Source: an uncultured Eubacteriales bacterium (GTDB lineage Bacteria; Bacillota; Clostridia; Christensenellales; CAG-138). Taken from it: DNA of 64,000 bases. The stretch covers positions 62,001-126,000 of the forward strand of contig UQWD01000004.1 of NCBI GenBank assembly GCA_900544555.1. Reading direction: 5' to 3'. Positions within the stretch are counted from its first letter, which is position 1; each line of letters opens with the position of its first letter. The translations under genes and the position numbers were made by a program. Positions 1-8,758 of the stretch are shown in pieces. The notes under the pieces were generated by a model. That model was not told the origin of the DNA and did not search any database. It saw nothing but the letters and a program-made list of their open reading frames with translations.

Positions 1-542
1 TTTTCCGCTTCTTCAACAATAACGTCCTGCTCTCGTTGCCATCTTGCGCGGTAAAACCAAACGCCTTCAAGCACGGGGAGCCCCATGCTTTGAAAAACGG
101 CTTTCATAAGCACCTTATCCATGCTCACCGCGGAACCGATAACCCCGCTGCCCGTGTAAGGTATATCCGCCAGCTCCATCAGGCCTTGAATGGTGCCGTC
201 CTCCCCGTGCATGCCATGCAGGGCTAAAAAAGCGCAGTCAATATTTTGAACCTTCACATACTTGGCCCCGAATAGGCCGCCGCCGCACGCATAAAGCCCG
301 CCTGAACCGGGAACGGGCGGTAAAATTACTTTTTGTATCCCCTTCACGTTCGGGTTAAAGTCGCGGTAGGTTTTTATTTCTTTTAGCGGCTCTCCGATAA
401 ACCACTCCCCGGATTGCGAAATATATACCGGAAACGCGTTAAATCTGCTTTTGTCGGCGTTTTCAAGCGCCTGCAAGCCCGTGATAATCGATACGTCGTG
501 TTCGGCGGCCCGGCTTCCGAAAATTACCGCTAAATCTATCAT
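1..542 (-). CDS. ddl: D-alanine--D-alanine ligase, N-terminal part (runs off left edge)
   Basis: This is the first 180 or so residues of the ATP-dependent ligase that makes D-Ala-D-Ala for peptidoglycan. The ATG at 542 is preceded by AGGAGG (551-556 read on the minus strand). Visible family signatures are FGSRAAEHDVSIITG near the start, and LHGMHGEDG followed by IPYTGSGV and SMDKVLMK, which belong to the N-terminal and start of the central ATP-grasp domain. The C-terminal ATP/Mg site lies outside the window. It is the last visible gene of a wall-synthesis operon, 20 bases after the MurF-type gene, which makes the dipeptide that MurF uses. Confidence 0.93.
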   Translation of the reverse strand, partial: MIDLAVIFGSRAAEHDVSIITGLQALENADKSRFNAFPVYISQSGEWFIGEPLKEIKTYRDFNPNVKGIQKVILPPVPGSGGLYACGGGLFGAKYVKVQNIDCAFLALHGMHGEDGTIQGLMELADIPYTGSGVIGSAVSMDKVLMKAVFQSMGLPVLEGVWFYRARWQREQDVIVEEAE

Positions 543-562
543 TTAATCGACCTCCTAAATAC

Positions 563-2128
563 CTATTCATTATAATTGTCCGGCAGATCGTTTATGAACA
601 ATACCACGCTCCCGGGCGGCGCGTACAGCGGGAGCTTGGCTGTAGCCTGATCCAAATTATCCGTACGAACGATGCATTCCCCCGGAAAACCTTCCGCCTT
701 AAGCCCCTTTTCCATCGGGTCCGCATGGCGCTTGCCAACGAGAATCACAATATCTGCGCCGGAAGCCATTTTCCTGCCGAACTCTTCGTTTAGCGCGTCC
801 TCTTCCTCGCCGAGCTCAACCATGCCGGGGGTCACGATAATCCGGCGGCCGTGGAACTCTTTGAGCACATCCACCGCGGCCTTTACTCCTGCCGGATTCG
901 CGTTAAACGTATCGTCGATGACCGTCACGGGACCCGGTATGAGCTCAAGCCTGTGTTCAACGGGTTTGAGCTTTTTTATCCCCGCCGATATTTGTTCAAT
1001 CGGCATGCCCATATAGTACGCGCACGCGGCGGCGCCGGTGATATTTAGAATGTTGTGTTCGCCAAGAAGCTGTGTTTTACACTTTGCCGTTTCGCCGTTT
1101 TGCGCTAAAAGCGTAAAGCTGCTCCCCCACTCGCCCACCGCGATATCCTGCGCGCGCATATACAGGTTGTTCCCGTGTATACCGAATAAAAACCGGTTTT
1201 TTACGTGCTTGGCAGCATTGAGCATGTCTACGCAATCCGGGTTATCGCCGTTGGCAAAGGCTGCGCCCGAGGCGGGAAGCGCGTCTAAAAGCTCGCCTTT
1301 CGTCCGTATGATGTTCGAGTACGAACCAAATGTCTCAAGGTGCTGTTTGCCGACAGAGGTTATAATGCCGATTTGGGGAGATGTAAGGCGGCAAAGCTCC
1401 TCGATATCCCCTACATAGCGCGCGCCCATTTCCGCCACGAAAACATCATGGCTTTCATTTAAAGAGCCCCTTATTACCTTTGTAATACCCATAGGCGTAT
1501 TATAGCTCGCGGGCGTTACCAAAACGTTGTATATTTCGCTTAATATCGTACCGAGAAAAAATTTCGTGCTTGTTTTCCCAAAGCTGCCCGTAAGCCCGAC
1601 GACGGAGAGCTTTTGCAGGCGGTTAATCTTTTTTCTGGCGTCGTTAAAATACCACTTCTTCACGCCCTCTTCAATCGGATAGGTCAGCGCGTATGCAATA
1701 AATACGGTTACCGGAAGGAGCGCGCCGGGTATCAGCCTTATCCATGCACAGCCCGTTAATAAGCTCAAAGAGAACACGCCCGCTACAAGAACCGCAAGCG
1801 CGCTAATCAGGCGCTTGATACGCCCCGTATAAGCCAGCGGCTTTTTGGACGGCGTTTTTCTGCTCAGGTAAAAAAAAGCGAAAAGGCCGCAAAACGCAGT
1901 CATATCTGGAAGCCAAGCAATCGCCGGACCGAACGCGGCCATGAGAGCGCCGCCGGCTAACGCGCCGATAAAATAGAAAGGAAAGGGCTTGTATATATGT
2001 CTGTAAACCCATTTCGCGTACATTCTTCCCTGATAGCTTTCCAACTGAAGCATATGTATATAAAACAATGAGGCCAAAATGACCGCGATTGCGTTAACAA
2101 GCGCTGGAACAATTACCATCCAATCCAT
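563..2128 (-). CDS. murF: Membrane-anchored MurF-type ligase (UDP-MurNAc-tripeptide--D-Ala-D-Ala ligase)
   Basis: A Mur ligase of about 521 residues. The first 150 or so residues are hydrophobic, with several predicted membrane spans, and the cytoplasmic ligase follows. Motifs seen: the ATP loop GLTGSFGKTSTK, the EMGARYVGDIEEL stretch typical of MurF, GKQHLETFGS, RTKGELL (candidate carbamylated Lys), GEHNILN, and DDTFNANP near the C-terminus. A longer frame reaches 2173 but would run into the upstream gene; the ATG at 2128 has GAGGTGG upstream and is preferred. Canonical MurF has no membrane segment, so this is the membrane-anchored form that I recall from clostridial genomes. Adding D-Ala-D-Ala is inferred from family and from the ddl neighbour. 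Confidence 0.85.
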   Translation of the reverse strand: MDWMVIVPALVNAIAVILASLFYIHMLQLESYQGRMYAKWVYRHIYKPFPFYFIGALAGGALMAAFGPAIAWLPDMTAFCGLFAFFYLSRKTPSKKPLAYTGRIKRLISALAVLVAGVFSLSLLTGCAWIRLIPGALLPVTVFIAYALTYPIEEGVKKWYFNDARKKINRLQKLSVVGLTGSFGKTSTKFFLGTILSEIYNVLVTPASYNTPMGITKVIRGSLNESHDVFVAEMGARYVGDIEELCRLTSPQIGIITSVGKQHLETFGSYSNIIRTKGELLDALPASGAAFANGDNPDCVDMLNAAKHVKNRFLFGIHGNNLYMRAQDIAVGEWGSSFTLLAQNGETAKCKTQLLGEHNILNITGAAACAYYMGMPIEQISAGIKKLKPVEHRLELIPGPVTVIDDTFNANPAGVKAAVDVLKEFHGRRIIVTPGMVELGEEEDALNEEFGRKMASGADIVILVGKRHADPMEKGLKAEGFPGECIVRTDNLDQATAKLPLYAPPGSVVLFINDLPDNYNE

Positions 2129-2139
2129 GAAACCACCTC

Positions 2140-2898
2140 TCAATCTCCCAGCAGAACGCTGAGCATTGCGCAAAAGCGCGGAAAATCGTCCAAATAGCTG
2201 TAATGGCCCGCCCCGTTTATCACAGCAAGGCCCGCGTTTGGAATCCGGTCTTTCATGATTCGGCCCATATACAGCGGGGTATCCTTATCCTCGTCGCCCC
2301 AAACCAGCAGGGTTTCGTTTTGTATCTTGGCAAGCCTGTCGGTCAAATCAAGGTTAACCACCTTTACAAAGCTTGACCTCATAACGCCGGATAGCTCGCG
2401 GTAATCCGCGGAGCCCGCATTTTTTATGCGCTCCTCAATATGGAGAAAGCTGTTGAGAAAACCGCATGACGCTATCCGTTTAGCCAGCTTATAGCAGCGG
2501 GTTCGTATGTGGTATTTGAGCGTTCGTTTCGGGCGGATGCCCGCCGCGTCCGTCAAAACCAGCTTGCCGAACAGCCCGGGATCCTCAGAGGCGAGTAAAA
2601 TAGTAACGCGTCCGCCGAACGAATGGCAGATTAAATCGCACCCCCGTAAAACTTCCGCCTCAATAACCCTGCGCGTGAGGGCCGCGTACTCCGGCACTCC
2701 CCAAGGTTCACTCGGGGCGGGGCTCAGCCCGAAGCCAGGGAAATCAATTAAAACCGCCTCGCGCCCTATCCGCTTAATATAGTCGGCAACCGGGCGCATG
2801 GCCTCCATGGAAGCTCCCCAGCCGTGCAGCAGCAGTACGGGTTTCCCGGAACCAACGCGTTCTATATTGATTTGTACGCCGTCGATATCCTTTAACAA
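2140..2898 (-). CDS. Alpha/beta-fold hydrolase
   Basis: A 252-residue alpha/beta hydrolase. It shows the oxyanion stretch LLLHGWGAS, the nucleophile elbow CHSFGGR (Ser about residue 93), an acid residue in VWGDEDKDTP, and the catalytic His in GAGHYSYLDD near the end. There is no signal peptide, so it is probably cytoplasmic. It is packed between the GlmU-like gene (2-base gap) and murF (11-base gap), so it is co-transcribed with wall synthesis, but its substrate cannot be read from sequence. Esterase, lipase or C-C hydrolase activity are all possible. Confidence 0.85.
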   Translation of the reverse strand: MLKDIDGVQINIERVGSGKPVLLLHGWGASMEAMRPVADYIKRIGREAVLIDFPGFGLSPAPSEPWGVPEYAALTRRVIEAEVLRGCDLICHSFGGRVTILLASEDPGLFGKLVLTDAAGIRPKRTLKYHIRTRCYKLAKRIASCGFLNSFLHIEERIKNAGSADYRELSGVMRSSFVKVVNLDLTDRLAKIQNETLLVWGDEDKDTPLYMGRIMKDRIPNAGLAVINGAGHYSYLDDFPRFCAMLSVLLGD

Positions 2899-2900
2899 CG

Positions 2901-4154
2901 TTAAACCTCATTCCGTTCATGGTTCAGGCGGTTCCTGTCCGCCCACCCCTCTTTATTCACCTGCTTGGATCGCGCAATGGCGAGCGCGCCGGCAGGTACG
3001 TCGTCCGTAATCGCGGATCCGGCGGCGGTATACGCTCCATCTCCGATTTTTACCGGGGATATCAGCTTGGTCTGGCAGCCGAGGAAAACATCATCGCCAA
3101 CCGTAGCGCGGTGTTTTTTGAAACCGTCGTAGTTAACCACAACCGTGCCGCACCCAAAATTCACGCGTTCTCCGATATCCGCGTCGCCCACATAGCTTAA
3201 ATGCGATATCTTTGTACCTTGACCGATAACGGAGTTTTTTACCTCCACAAAATCGCCGATTCGGCAGTCGCGCCCGATTCGCGTGCCGGGGCGAAGGTTG
3301 ACGAAGGGGCCGATAACCGCGCCGCTTTCAACTGTTGCGCCGTTGGCGGATACCGAGTGCAGGCGGCAGCGCATGCCGATTTGAGAATCTATTATATGGC
3401 AGTCGCCGACGAGCGTGCATCCTTCTTCGATAATCGTGTTGCCACCTATAACCGAACCGGGATATATGACGGTATCGCAGCCAATGGATACTTCGGCGCC
3501 GATATAAACCGCGTTGGGATCTATAAAAGTGACGCCGTTAAGCATATGGCGTACGTTAATCCTTTCGCGCATAGCCGTCTCCGCTCTAAAAAGCGCAACC
3601 CTGTCGGTCACGACCATGCAGGAAACTCTGTCGCCCGCGAGCTCACGAACGGTTTTTCCGCCGCCGCTTAGCCACGAAGCATATACATCCAAAGTCCCGG
3701 AAAGCGGCGCGCCGGGTAAGCTTAGCGCCTGACGCGCAAAATAGAATGCGCACCTCTCCCCTCCCCCGTTTGATAGAACCGCGCAGTCGCACCCCGCGGC
3801 AGCGTCGATAAACTTTAACAAATCGTTTTTCGTAATAAGAGGCGCGTTTGCGCGCACAGCAAGAACAGGCAAAACATCCTGTTCATCAGCACCGCTCAAC
3901 GCGAATCTCAAGCATGATATTTCGTCTTCCTTCCCGCAGGCCGAAACCCTATCCTCCGCGCGCAGGAATGTATTACTAGCCTCATGTTTCCCGTCGCTTA
4001 CAACCACTCGTACCGAACCGCCGACGCCCGCTGCTGCAAGAAACGCCCAAACGTACATTTCCCGCCCTCCGACAGTGTGATAGGGGGCGGGGATCTGCGA
4101 ACGCATAGCCGGCGATTCTACAGCGGTTATTATAATAGGCTCAACTGCCTGCAT
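2901..4154 (-). CDS. GlmU-like protein: intact acetyltransferase, degenerate uridyltransferase domain
   Basis: A 417-residue two-domain protein. The C-terminal left-handed beta-helix matches glucosamine-1-phosphate N-acetyltransferase: NLRPGT, FVEVKNS, ISHLSYVGDA, VNFGCGT, VVNYDGFKK, IARSKQVNKEGW. These keep the equivalents of E. coli R333, K351, H363, Y366, N377, N386, K392 and R440. The N-terminal nucleotidyltransferase fold is present but its active site is not: the LAAGxGTRM..LPK motif reads ITAVESPAMRSQIPAP (R18 and K25 both Ala), GDVPL reads ANAPL (D105 to Asn), and the Asn227 position is Thr. The start chosen is the ATG at 4154 behind AAGGAGATAAGT; an ATG 39 bases upstream lacks such a site. 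It leads the wall operon. The protein probably acetylates but does not uridylate. Confidence 0.85.
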   Translation of the reverse strand: MQAVEPIIITAVESPAMRSQIPAPYHTVGGREMYVWAFLAAAGVGGSVRVVVSDGKHEASNTFLRAEDRVSACGKEDEISCLRFALSGADEQDVLPVLAVRANAPLITKNDLLKFIDAAAGCDCAVLSNGGGERCAFYFARQALSLPGAPLSGTLDVYASWLSGGGKTVRELAGDRVSCMVVTDRVALFRAETAMRERINVRHMLNGVTFIDPNAVYIGAEVSIGCDTVIYPGSVIGGNTIIEEGCTLVGDCHIIDSQIGMRCRLHSVSANGATVESGAVIGPFVNLRPGTRIGRDCRIGDFVEVKNSVIGQGTKISHLSYVGDADIGERVNFGCGTVVVNYDGFKKHRATVGDDVFLGCQTKLISPVKIGDGAYTAAGSAITDDVPAGALAIARSKQVNKEGWADRNRLNHERNEV

Positions 4155-4331
4155 ACTTATCTCCTTCCAGCCGCAAGCGGCCAAAATCCGCATTTATTCT
4201 AATGGGACACGCTATATCCTGTCAAGCGGGCAAGGTTATGAATACAAGTATTCTTTATTAACCCATCTATATTATATTGGCGTATGCCCGTCCTTTTTCC
4301 CTGAAAAGACAATGCCGCCAGTATTTTGTAC

Positions 4332-4811
4332 TCAATGCTCGTCATCCGGCATACCAGCGTCGGTATAAGACATATTATCCAGTTCAGCGGTACAGCGCGG
4401 GCAGCGCGTGGCTTCATCATGAATTTCGCTTTTGCAGTACGGGCAAAGCCGCGCTTCTTTCGCGGCCGGCTCCTGAGCAGGCGCTCGTTTAAGCTTATTA
4501 ATCAGTTTAACAAATATAAACACACAGACCGCAATGAGAATAAAGTCGATTATGGTTGATATAAAAGAGCCGTAAGCGAATACGGCCGCGTTCGCTTCTT
4601 TTGCCGCTTCAATGGACGCGTAGGAATTACCGTCGAGCGGAATAAACAGCGCGGTAAAATCAAGGCCGTTGGTAAGAAGCCCAATGAGCGGCATAAACAA
4701 ATCCGCAACGAGCGACGATACGATTTTCCCAAAAGCGCCGCCAATCATAACGCCCACAGCCATATCCATCACGTTACCTTTAAACGCGAACTTTTTAAAC
4801 TCACCCCACAT
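4332..4811 (-). CDS. mscL: Large-conductance mechanosensitive channel MscL with C-terminal zinc ribbon
   Basis: The first 110 or so residues are a typical MscL: the amphipathic start MWGEFKKFAFKGNVMDMAVG, TM1 with GVMIGGAFGKIVSSLVADL, a periplasmic-type loop, and TM2 (FISTIIDFILIAVCVFIFVK). MscL opens under membrane tension to release solutes on osmotic down-shock. Instead of ending after the usual short cytoplasmic helix, this protein continues to 159 residues with a zinc-ribbon pattern, CPYC-x10-CPRC (residues about 122-139). The gene stands alone between the GlmU-like gene and the CDF transporter. The ribbon probably lies at the cytoplasmic bundle end; its role is unknown. Confidence 0.92.
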   Translation of the reverse strand: MWGEFKKFAFKGNVMDMAVGVMIGGAFGKIVSSLVADLFMPLIGLLTNGLDFTALFIPLDGNSYASIEAAKEANAAVFAYGSFISTIIDFILIAVCVFIFVKLINKLKRAPAQEPAAKEARLCPYCKSEIHDEATRCPRCTAELDNMSYTDAGMPDDEH

Positions 4812-4850
4812 CAGTATAACCCCCCATGTAATCTTTAGTATCCGCTATTG

Positions 4851-6023
4851 TCAGCATCCAAGAAAATCCCTGTCGATTGTGATAACGCAAAGATACCGGT
4901 GATCCCGGCTTTCAGCGGCTTGGCATATGCGCGCCTGAATCGCGTTTATATCTTCCCGGGACATCTCCGGCGGCACCACGAGATCAAAAAACAGGTTCAG
5001 CCGAATGCTGCGCACAACGCGGAAATCATGAAACCGCAGGCGGCCGTCCGTTTCGGCGATTATATCGGCGATATGCTCCCTGGCGGTATTTGCAAGCTCA
5101 TCGTCGGTCTGGATAGGATCCAGGTGGATGGTAATGAGCATGTTCATCCGCTCCCCCACCTCTTTTTCGATATGGTCGATGATTTCATGCGTTTCAAGTA
5201 TATCCGCACGCGCGTCAACCTCCGCGTGAAGCGTAGCGATTCGGCGGCCCGGCCCGTAATTATGTATGACCATGTCGTGGATGCCGTTTATCCCTTCATA
5301 GGCTAATATCTGTTGAGTCAGCTCTTGCACGGTTTCCACGCTGGGCGCTTCGCCCATCAGCGGGCTGATTGCGTCCTTAACGATTTTTACGCCCGCGTAT
5401 AGGACGAAGCAGGCTACCAGCACGCCGATATACCCATCCAGATTTAACCGCGTAAAATAGCCGATAACTGTGGAAACCAGTATGGCTCCGGTAGAAATCA
5501 TATCGCACAGGCTGTCCATAAACGCGGCTTCCATCGCGCCGGAATCGATGCGCTTGGCCACGCTTCGGTTAAAAAGACCCAGCCATAGCTTGGCGAAGAT
5601 TGAAACGGCCAGAACTACCATTGCGGATACGCTGAAATTTACGGGCGTTGGGTTCAATATCTTTTCTATCGCGCCGCGGCCTAGCTCAACACCGACAAGC
5701 AGAATTAAAAAGGCGATGATAAGCGCGCTGATATACTCCATTCTGGCATGGCCGAACGGGTGCTCCCTGTCCGCGGGCTTTCCGGCCGCTTTAAAGCCGA
5801 TAAGCGTAACGGTTGACGAGCCGACGTCCGAAAGGTTGTTGACCGCGTCCGCCTGAATGGCGATACTGCCGGTGAACAAGCCCATCATGAACTTCGCCGC
5901 GCACAGCACGAGGTTTACCACGATGCCGACGCATCCGGCTAAAATGCCGTAAGCCTCCCGCACCTGTGGATCCTTTGTGCTTTCAGGTCTTTTAATAAAG
6001 AGCTTGAAAAGAAGTTTTGTCAT
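4851..6023 (-). CDS. Cation diffusion facilitator (CDF) family metal exporter
   Basis: About 390 residues, with six predicted membrane spans and a long C-terminal cytoplasmic region. Metal-site motifs are DAVNNLSD in TM2 and DSLCD in TM5; HPFGHARMEY follows TM2. The absence of the HxxxD TM5 motif of zinc exporters, together with an NxxxD/DxxxD pairing, resembles manganese-type CDF proteins; that specificity is inferred. The C-terminus carries two ferredoxin-like stretches instead of the usual one. A longer frame begins at 6074 but overlaps the sirtuin; the ATG at 6023 with GAGGTATAG upstream starts 4 bases after the sirtuin stop and is preferred. It is likely one transcript with the sirtuin. 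Confidence 0.88.
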   Translation of the reverse strand: MTKLLFKLFIKRPESTKDPQVREAYGILAGCVGIVVNLVLCAAKFMMGLFTGSIAIQADAVNNLSDVGSSTVTLIGFKAAGKPADREHPFGHARMEYISALIIAFLILLVGVELGRGAIEKILNPTPVNFSVSAMVVLAVSIFAKLWLGLFNRSVAKRIDSGAMEAAFMDSLCDMISTGAILVSTVIGYFTRLNLDGYIGVLVACFVLYAGVKIVKDAISPLMGEAPSVETVQELTQQILAYEGINGIHDMVIHNYGPGRRIATLHAEVDARADILETHEIIDHIEKEVGERMNMLITIHLDPIQTDDELANTAREHIADIIAETDGRLRFHDFRVVRSIRLNLFFDLVVPPEMSREDINAIQARICQAAESRDHRYLCVITIDRDFLGC

Positions 6024-6027
6024 AGTA

Positions 6028-6759
6028 CTATACCTCAAGAACCGCTTTATAGAGCGTTCGGCCAATGGGTTCACGGATAACTATATCCGCATTCAAGTCG
6101 CGCGCCGTTTCACCCATATTGATGAGCGCAAGGCGGCTTCCCCGATAATAATCCACAAGGCCGGCCGCTGGATACACCGTAAGGGAAGTCCCTCCCACAA
6201 TCAGCATATCCGCGCGCGTGATATGGGTTATCGCCACGTTCAACACATCCGTGTCCAATCCTTCCTCATAGAGAACAACGTCCGGCTTAATTATGGCGCC
6301 GCACCCGCACTTAGGTACCCCCTCCGATTTTATCATATGCTCTTTGCCGTATAATCTGCCGCAGGATACGCAGAAATTCCGTTCTACCGAACCATGCAGC
6401 TCAAGCACCCGCCCGCTTCCGGCCGATTGATGAAGCCCGTCTACATTTTGCGTTATTACTGCGGTAAGCTTTCCTCTTTTCTCAAGCGAGGCCAGCGCCC
6501 TATGCGCGTCGTTAGGCTCAGCGTTTACCGAGAGAAAAGCCTCTTTATAATAACGAAAAAACAGATCCGTATGGCTTAGAAAAAAGCTGCGGCTCAATAA
6601 AATCTCCGGCGGATAGCCGTACTTGGTCAAAGCGGCGAAAACGCCGTTCTCGCTTCTGAAATCGGGTACTCCGCTCTCAGTGGATACGCCCGCGCCGCCT
6701 AAAAAAACGATGCGCCCGCTTTCATCGATCATCTGCCGGAGCCGTTGTATTAAATCCAT
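6028..6759 (-). CDS. NAD-dependent protein deacylase, sirtuin (Sir2) family
   Basis: A 243-residue bacterial sirtuin that removes acyl groups from lysines using NAD+. Motifs in order: GGAGVSTESGVPDFRS (NAD binding), TQNVDGLHQSAG, the catalytic His in LELHGS, a zinc site CVSCG...CGCG, KPDVVLYEE, and GGTSLTVYPAA. The length is normal for the family. GGAGG lies 9 bases before the ATG. The SirT5-type Tyr/Arg acyl-selectivity motif is not obvious, so simple deacetylation is the default guess. It is transcribed upstream of, and nearly touching, the CDF exporter. Confidence 0.93.
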   Translation of the reverse strand: MDLIQRLRQMIDESGRIVFLGGAGVSTESGVPDFRSENGVFAALTKYGYPPEILLSRSFFLSHTDLFFRYYKEAFLSVNAEPNDAHRALASLEKRGKLTAVITQNVDGLHQSAGSGRVLELHGSVERNFCVSCGRLYGKEHMIKSEGVPKCGCGAIIKPDVVLYEEGLDTDVLNVAITHITRADMLIVGGTSLTVYPAAGLVDYYRGSRLALINMGETARDLNADIVIREPIGRTLYKAVLEV

Positions 6760-6923
6760 TTGTCAGCACCTCCGCAATAACCCATTATATCATAAAACGC
6801 TTGTGCTTCACGCAATATATCTTTACTTTACGTATTGACTTACCGCTAAATAGCAAGCACAATATGCTTGAGGTAAACTATGTAAACAAACTCGCGAAAT
6901 ATAAGCTCTGAAGGGAGAAACCC

Positions 6924-8210
6924 ATGAACATTCCGCCCGAAATGACGAGAGAAGAACAAACGCTTTTTTACGAAAACGCTAAAGCCTGGTACCTCGCATG
7001 TAAGGATAAGAACATGAAGCTCGATATGTCTCGAGGCAAGCCGAGCGTCAGTCAGCTGAATTTATCCAACGGCTTGTTAAATCTTCCGGTTAATCCTGAG
7101 GATTGCCTCAGCGACGGCATTGAGGCGCGCAATTATGGTACGCTCGCCGGGCTGCCCGCATGCCGCCGCCTTTTCGCCGAGCTTTTGGGTGTTGACGCGG
7201 ATAACGTTTTTGTCGGCGGTAACGCAAGCCTTACACTCATGTACGACATAATCGCAAAAGCGCATACCCATGGCCTGCTCAACAGCAGCGCCCCGTGGTC
7301 AAAGCTCAATAAAGTTAAATTTATATGCCCCGCGCCTGGATACGACAGGCATTTTGCCATATGCGCCTCGTTCGGCATGGAAATGATCTCAGTGCCAATG
7401 CTTAATTCCGGCCCGGACATGGATATGGTAGAGGAGCTTGTCAGGGATCCAGATGTAAAGGGCATTTGGTGCGTGCCGAAATTTTCAAACCCGGACGGGA
7501 TTGTTTATTCCGATGAAACCATCGGCCGCATCGCGGCGCTTAAACCGGCCGCACCCGATTTTATTATCATGTGGGATAATGCCTACTGCGTGCATGAATT
7601 CTCCGGCGAATATTATAGCATACCCGATATCCTCTCGCTATGCAAAATGGCCGGCAGGCCTCACATGGCGTTTGAGTTCGCGTCCACATCCAAAATAACC
7701 TTCCCGGGCGCGGGCGTATCGTGCTTTGCGTGCAGCGCGGAAAATATGGAGTATATGAAACACCTCATGTCCGTGCAGTCCATCAGCTATGATAAGATCA
7801 ATCAGCTCAGGCACGTGCTGTTTTTCGGCTCAAAAGAGGGCGTTATCAAACACATGCAAAAACATGCCGCCATATTGAGGCCCAAATTCGACCTGGTTTG
7901 CGATATGCTGGATAAATACATACTCCCCTATGGAATCGGCTCCTATCACCGTCCGGCAGGCGGGTATTTTGTGAGCCTCTATACCCTTCCCGGATGCGCG
8001 CGGCGAACGCATCGGCTCTGCGCGGAAGCTGGCGTTACGCTTACCAATGCCGGGGCAACGTACCCTTACGGGCGGGATCCGGAGGATTCCAACCTGCGCA
8101 TCGCCCCCAGCTTCCCTCCGCTAGACGAACTTAGCGCGGCGATGGAGGCGCTTTGTTCGGCGTTATGCCTCGCGGCCGCGGAGAAGCTTATGGGAGAACC
8201 CAAACAATAA
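6924..8210 (+). CDS. Fold-type I PLP aminotransferase (aspartate-aminotransferase-like, PF12897-type)
   Basis: A 428-residue class I/II aminotransferase of the subfamily that begins LDMSRGKPS and contains RNYGTLAGLPACRRLFAELLGV. Other signatures are CPAPGYDRHF, PKFSNPDG (substrate/PLP region), WDNAYCVHEF, and the PLP Schiff-base lysine in FASTSKITFPGAG (Lys257). This subfamily is annotated as putative aspartate or MocR-like aminotransferase; the amino-acid substrate is not proven. GGGAG lies 7 bases before the ATG. It is monocistronic, divergent from the sirtuin, and followed directly by a Rho-independent terminator. Confidence 0.88.
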   Translation: MNIPPEMTREEQTLFYENAKAWYLACKDKNMKLDMSRGKPSVSQLNLSNGLLNLPVNPEDCLSDGIEARNYGTLAGLPACRRLFAELLGVDADNVFVGGNASLTLMYDIIAKAHTHGLLNSSAPWSKLNKVKFICPAPGYDRHFAICASFGMEMISVPMLNSGPDMDMVEELVRDPDVKGIWCVPKFSNPDGIVYSDETIGRIAALKPAAPDFIIMWDNAYCVHEFSGEYYSIPDILSLCKMAGRPHMAFEFASTSKITFPGAGVSCFACSAENMEYMKHLMSVQSISYDKINQLRHVLFFGSKEGVIKHMQKHAAILRPKFDLVCDMLDKYILPYGIGSYHRPAGGYFVSLYTLPGCARRTHRLCAEAGVTLTNAGATYPYGRDPEDSNLRIAPSFPPLDELSAAMEALCSALCLAAAEKLMGEPKQ

Positions 8211-8234
8211 CAATACCTTTTCTTGTAAGGTTTT

Positions 8235-8261
8235 AAAAAAAGCGGCGCAGCCGCTTTTTTA
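8235..8261 (+). terminator. Rho-independent terminator after the aminotransferase
   Basis: Six-base-pair stem AGCGGC/GCCGCT with a GCA loop, flanked by A6 on the left and T6 on the right, 24 bases after the aminotransferase stop. The flanking A/T tracts extend the stem. Confidence 0.85.
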
Positions 8262-8758
8262 TTTGCCTTAAAAGCCTACGACTGAACTTTCACGTACATC
8301 AAGATTGCATTATTGAATAAAGAAATCCACAAGAAGCGTAATGAACGACTATTAAAAGCTATAAATTAAAAAAAACGGCGGCAAAATTATACAATCTAGG
8401 TTGTGCCTACTACAAATTTATGGTAATATAGTTATGTTCTTTGTGATACGGTGATGAGGAATTATGCAGTATAATAAAAGGTAATGGTCTATCATTTCAG
8501 GGGGTGATGCGGGTTGCTTGTTTCTTAACAATATGCAGCATGCATAGTTTTGTTTCAGAATTTAGTATTAGTAAAAATCAGTTTGGTTTGCAGCGTATTT
8601 AGTTAAGCATTGTAGGAATACTTGGCATTCCTATGTAAATATGAATTAAGTTTAATAAATTAACTTTCCTTACCTTGAACGCTTAACCGAACGCGATAAA
8701 AGACAACCGCCTTTTGAAAACGCCGCGCAGCAAAATATGTGATAAGGGATGTGAAAAT
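8262..8758. other. AT-rich non-coding stretch before the RiPP locus
   Basis: About 500 bases, markedly AT-rich, with no convincing gene. A 31-codon frame starts at an ATG near 8504 but its GGGGGTG sits too close to the start to be a good ribosome site. The promoter of the radical SAM operon should lie here; I could not single out a convincing -35/-10 pair. Confidence 0.5.
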
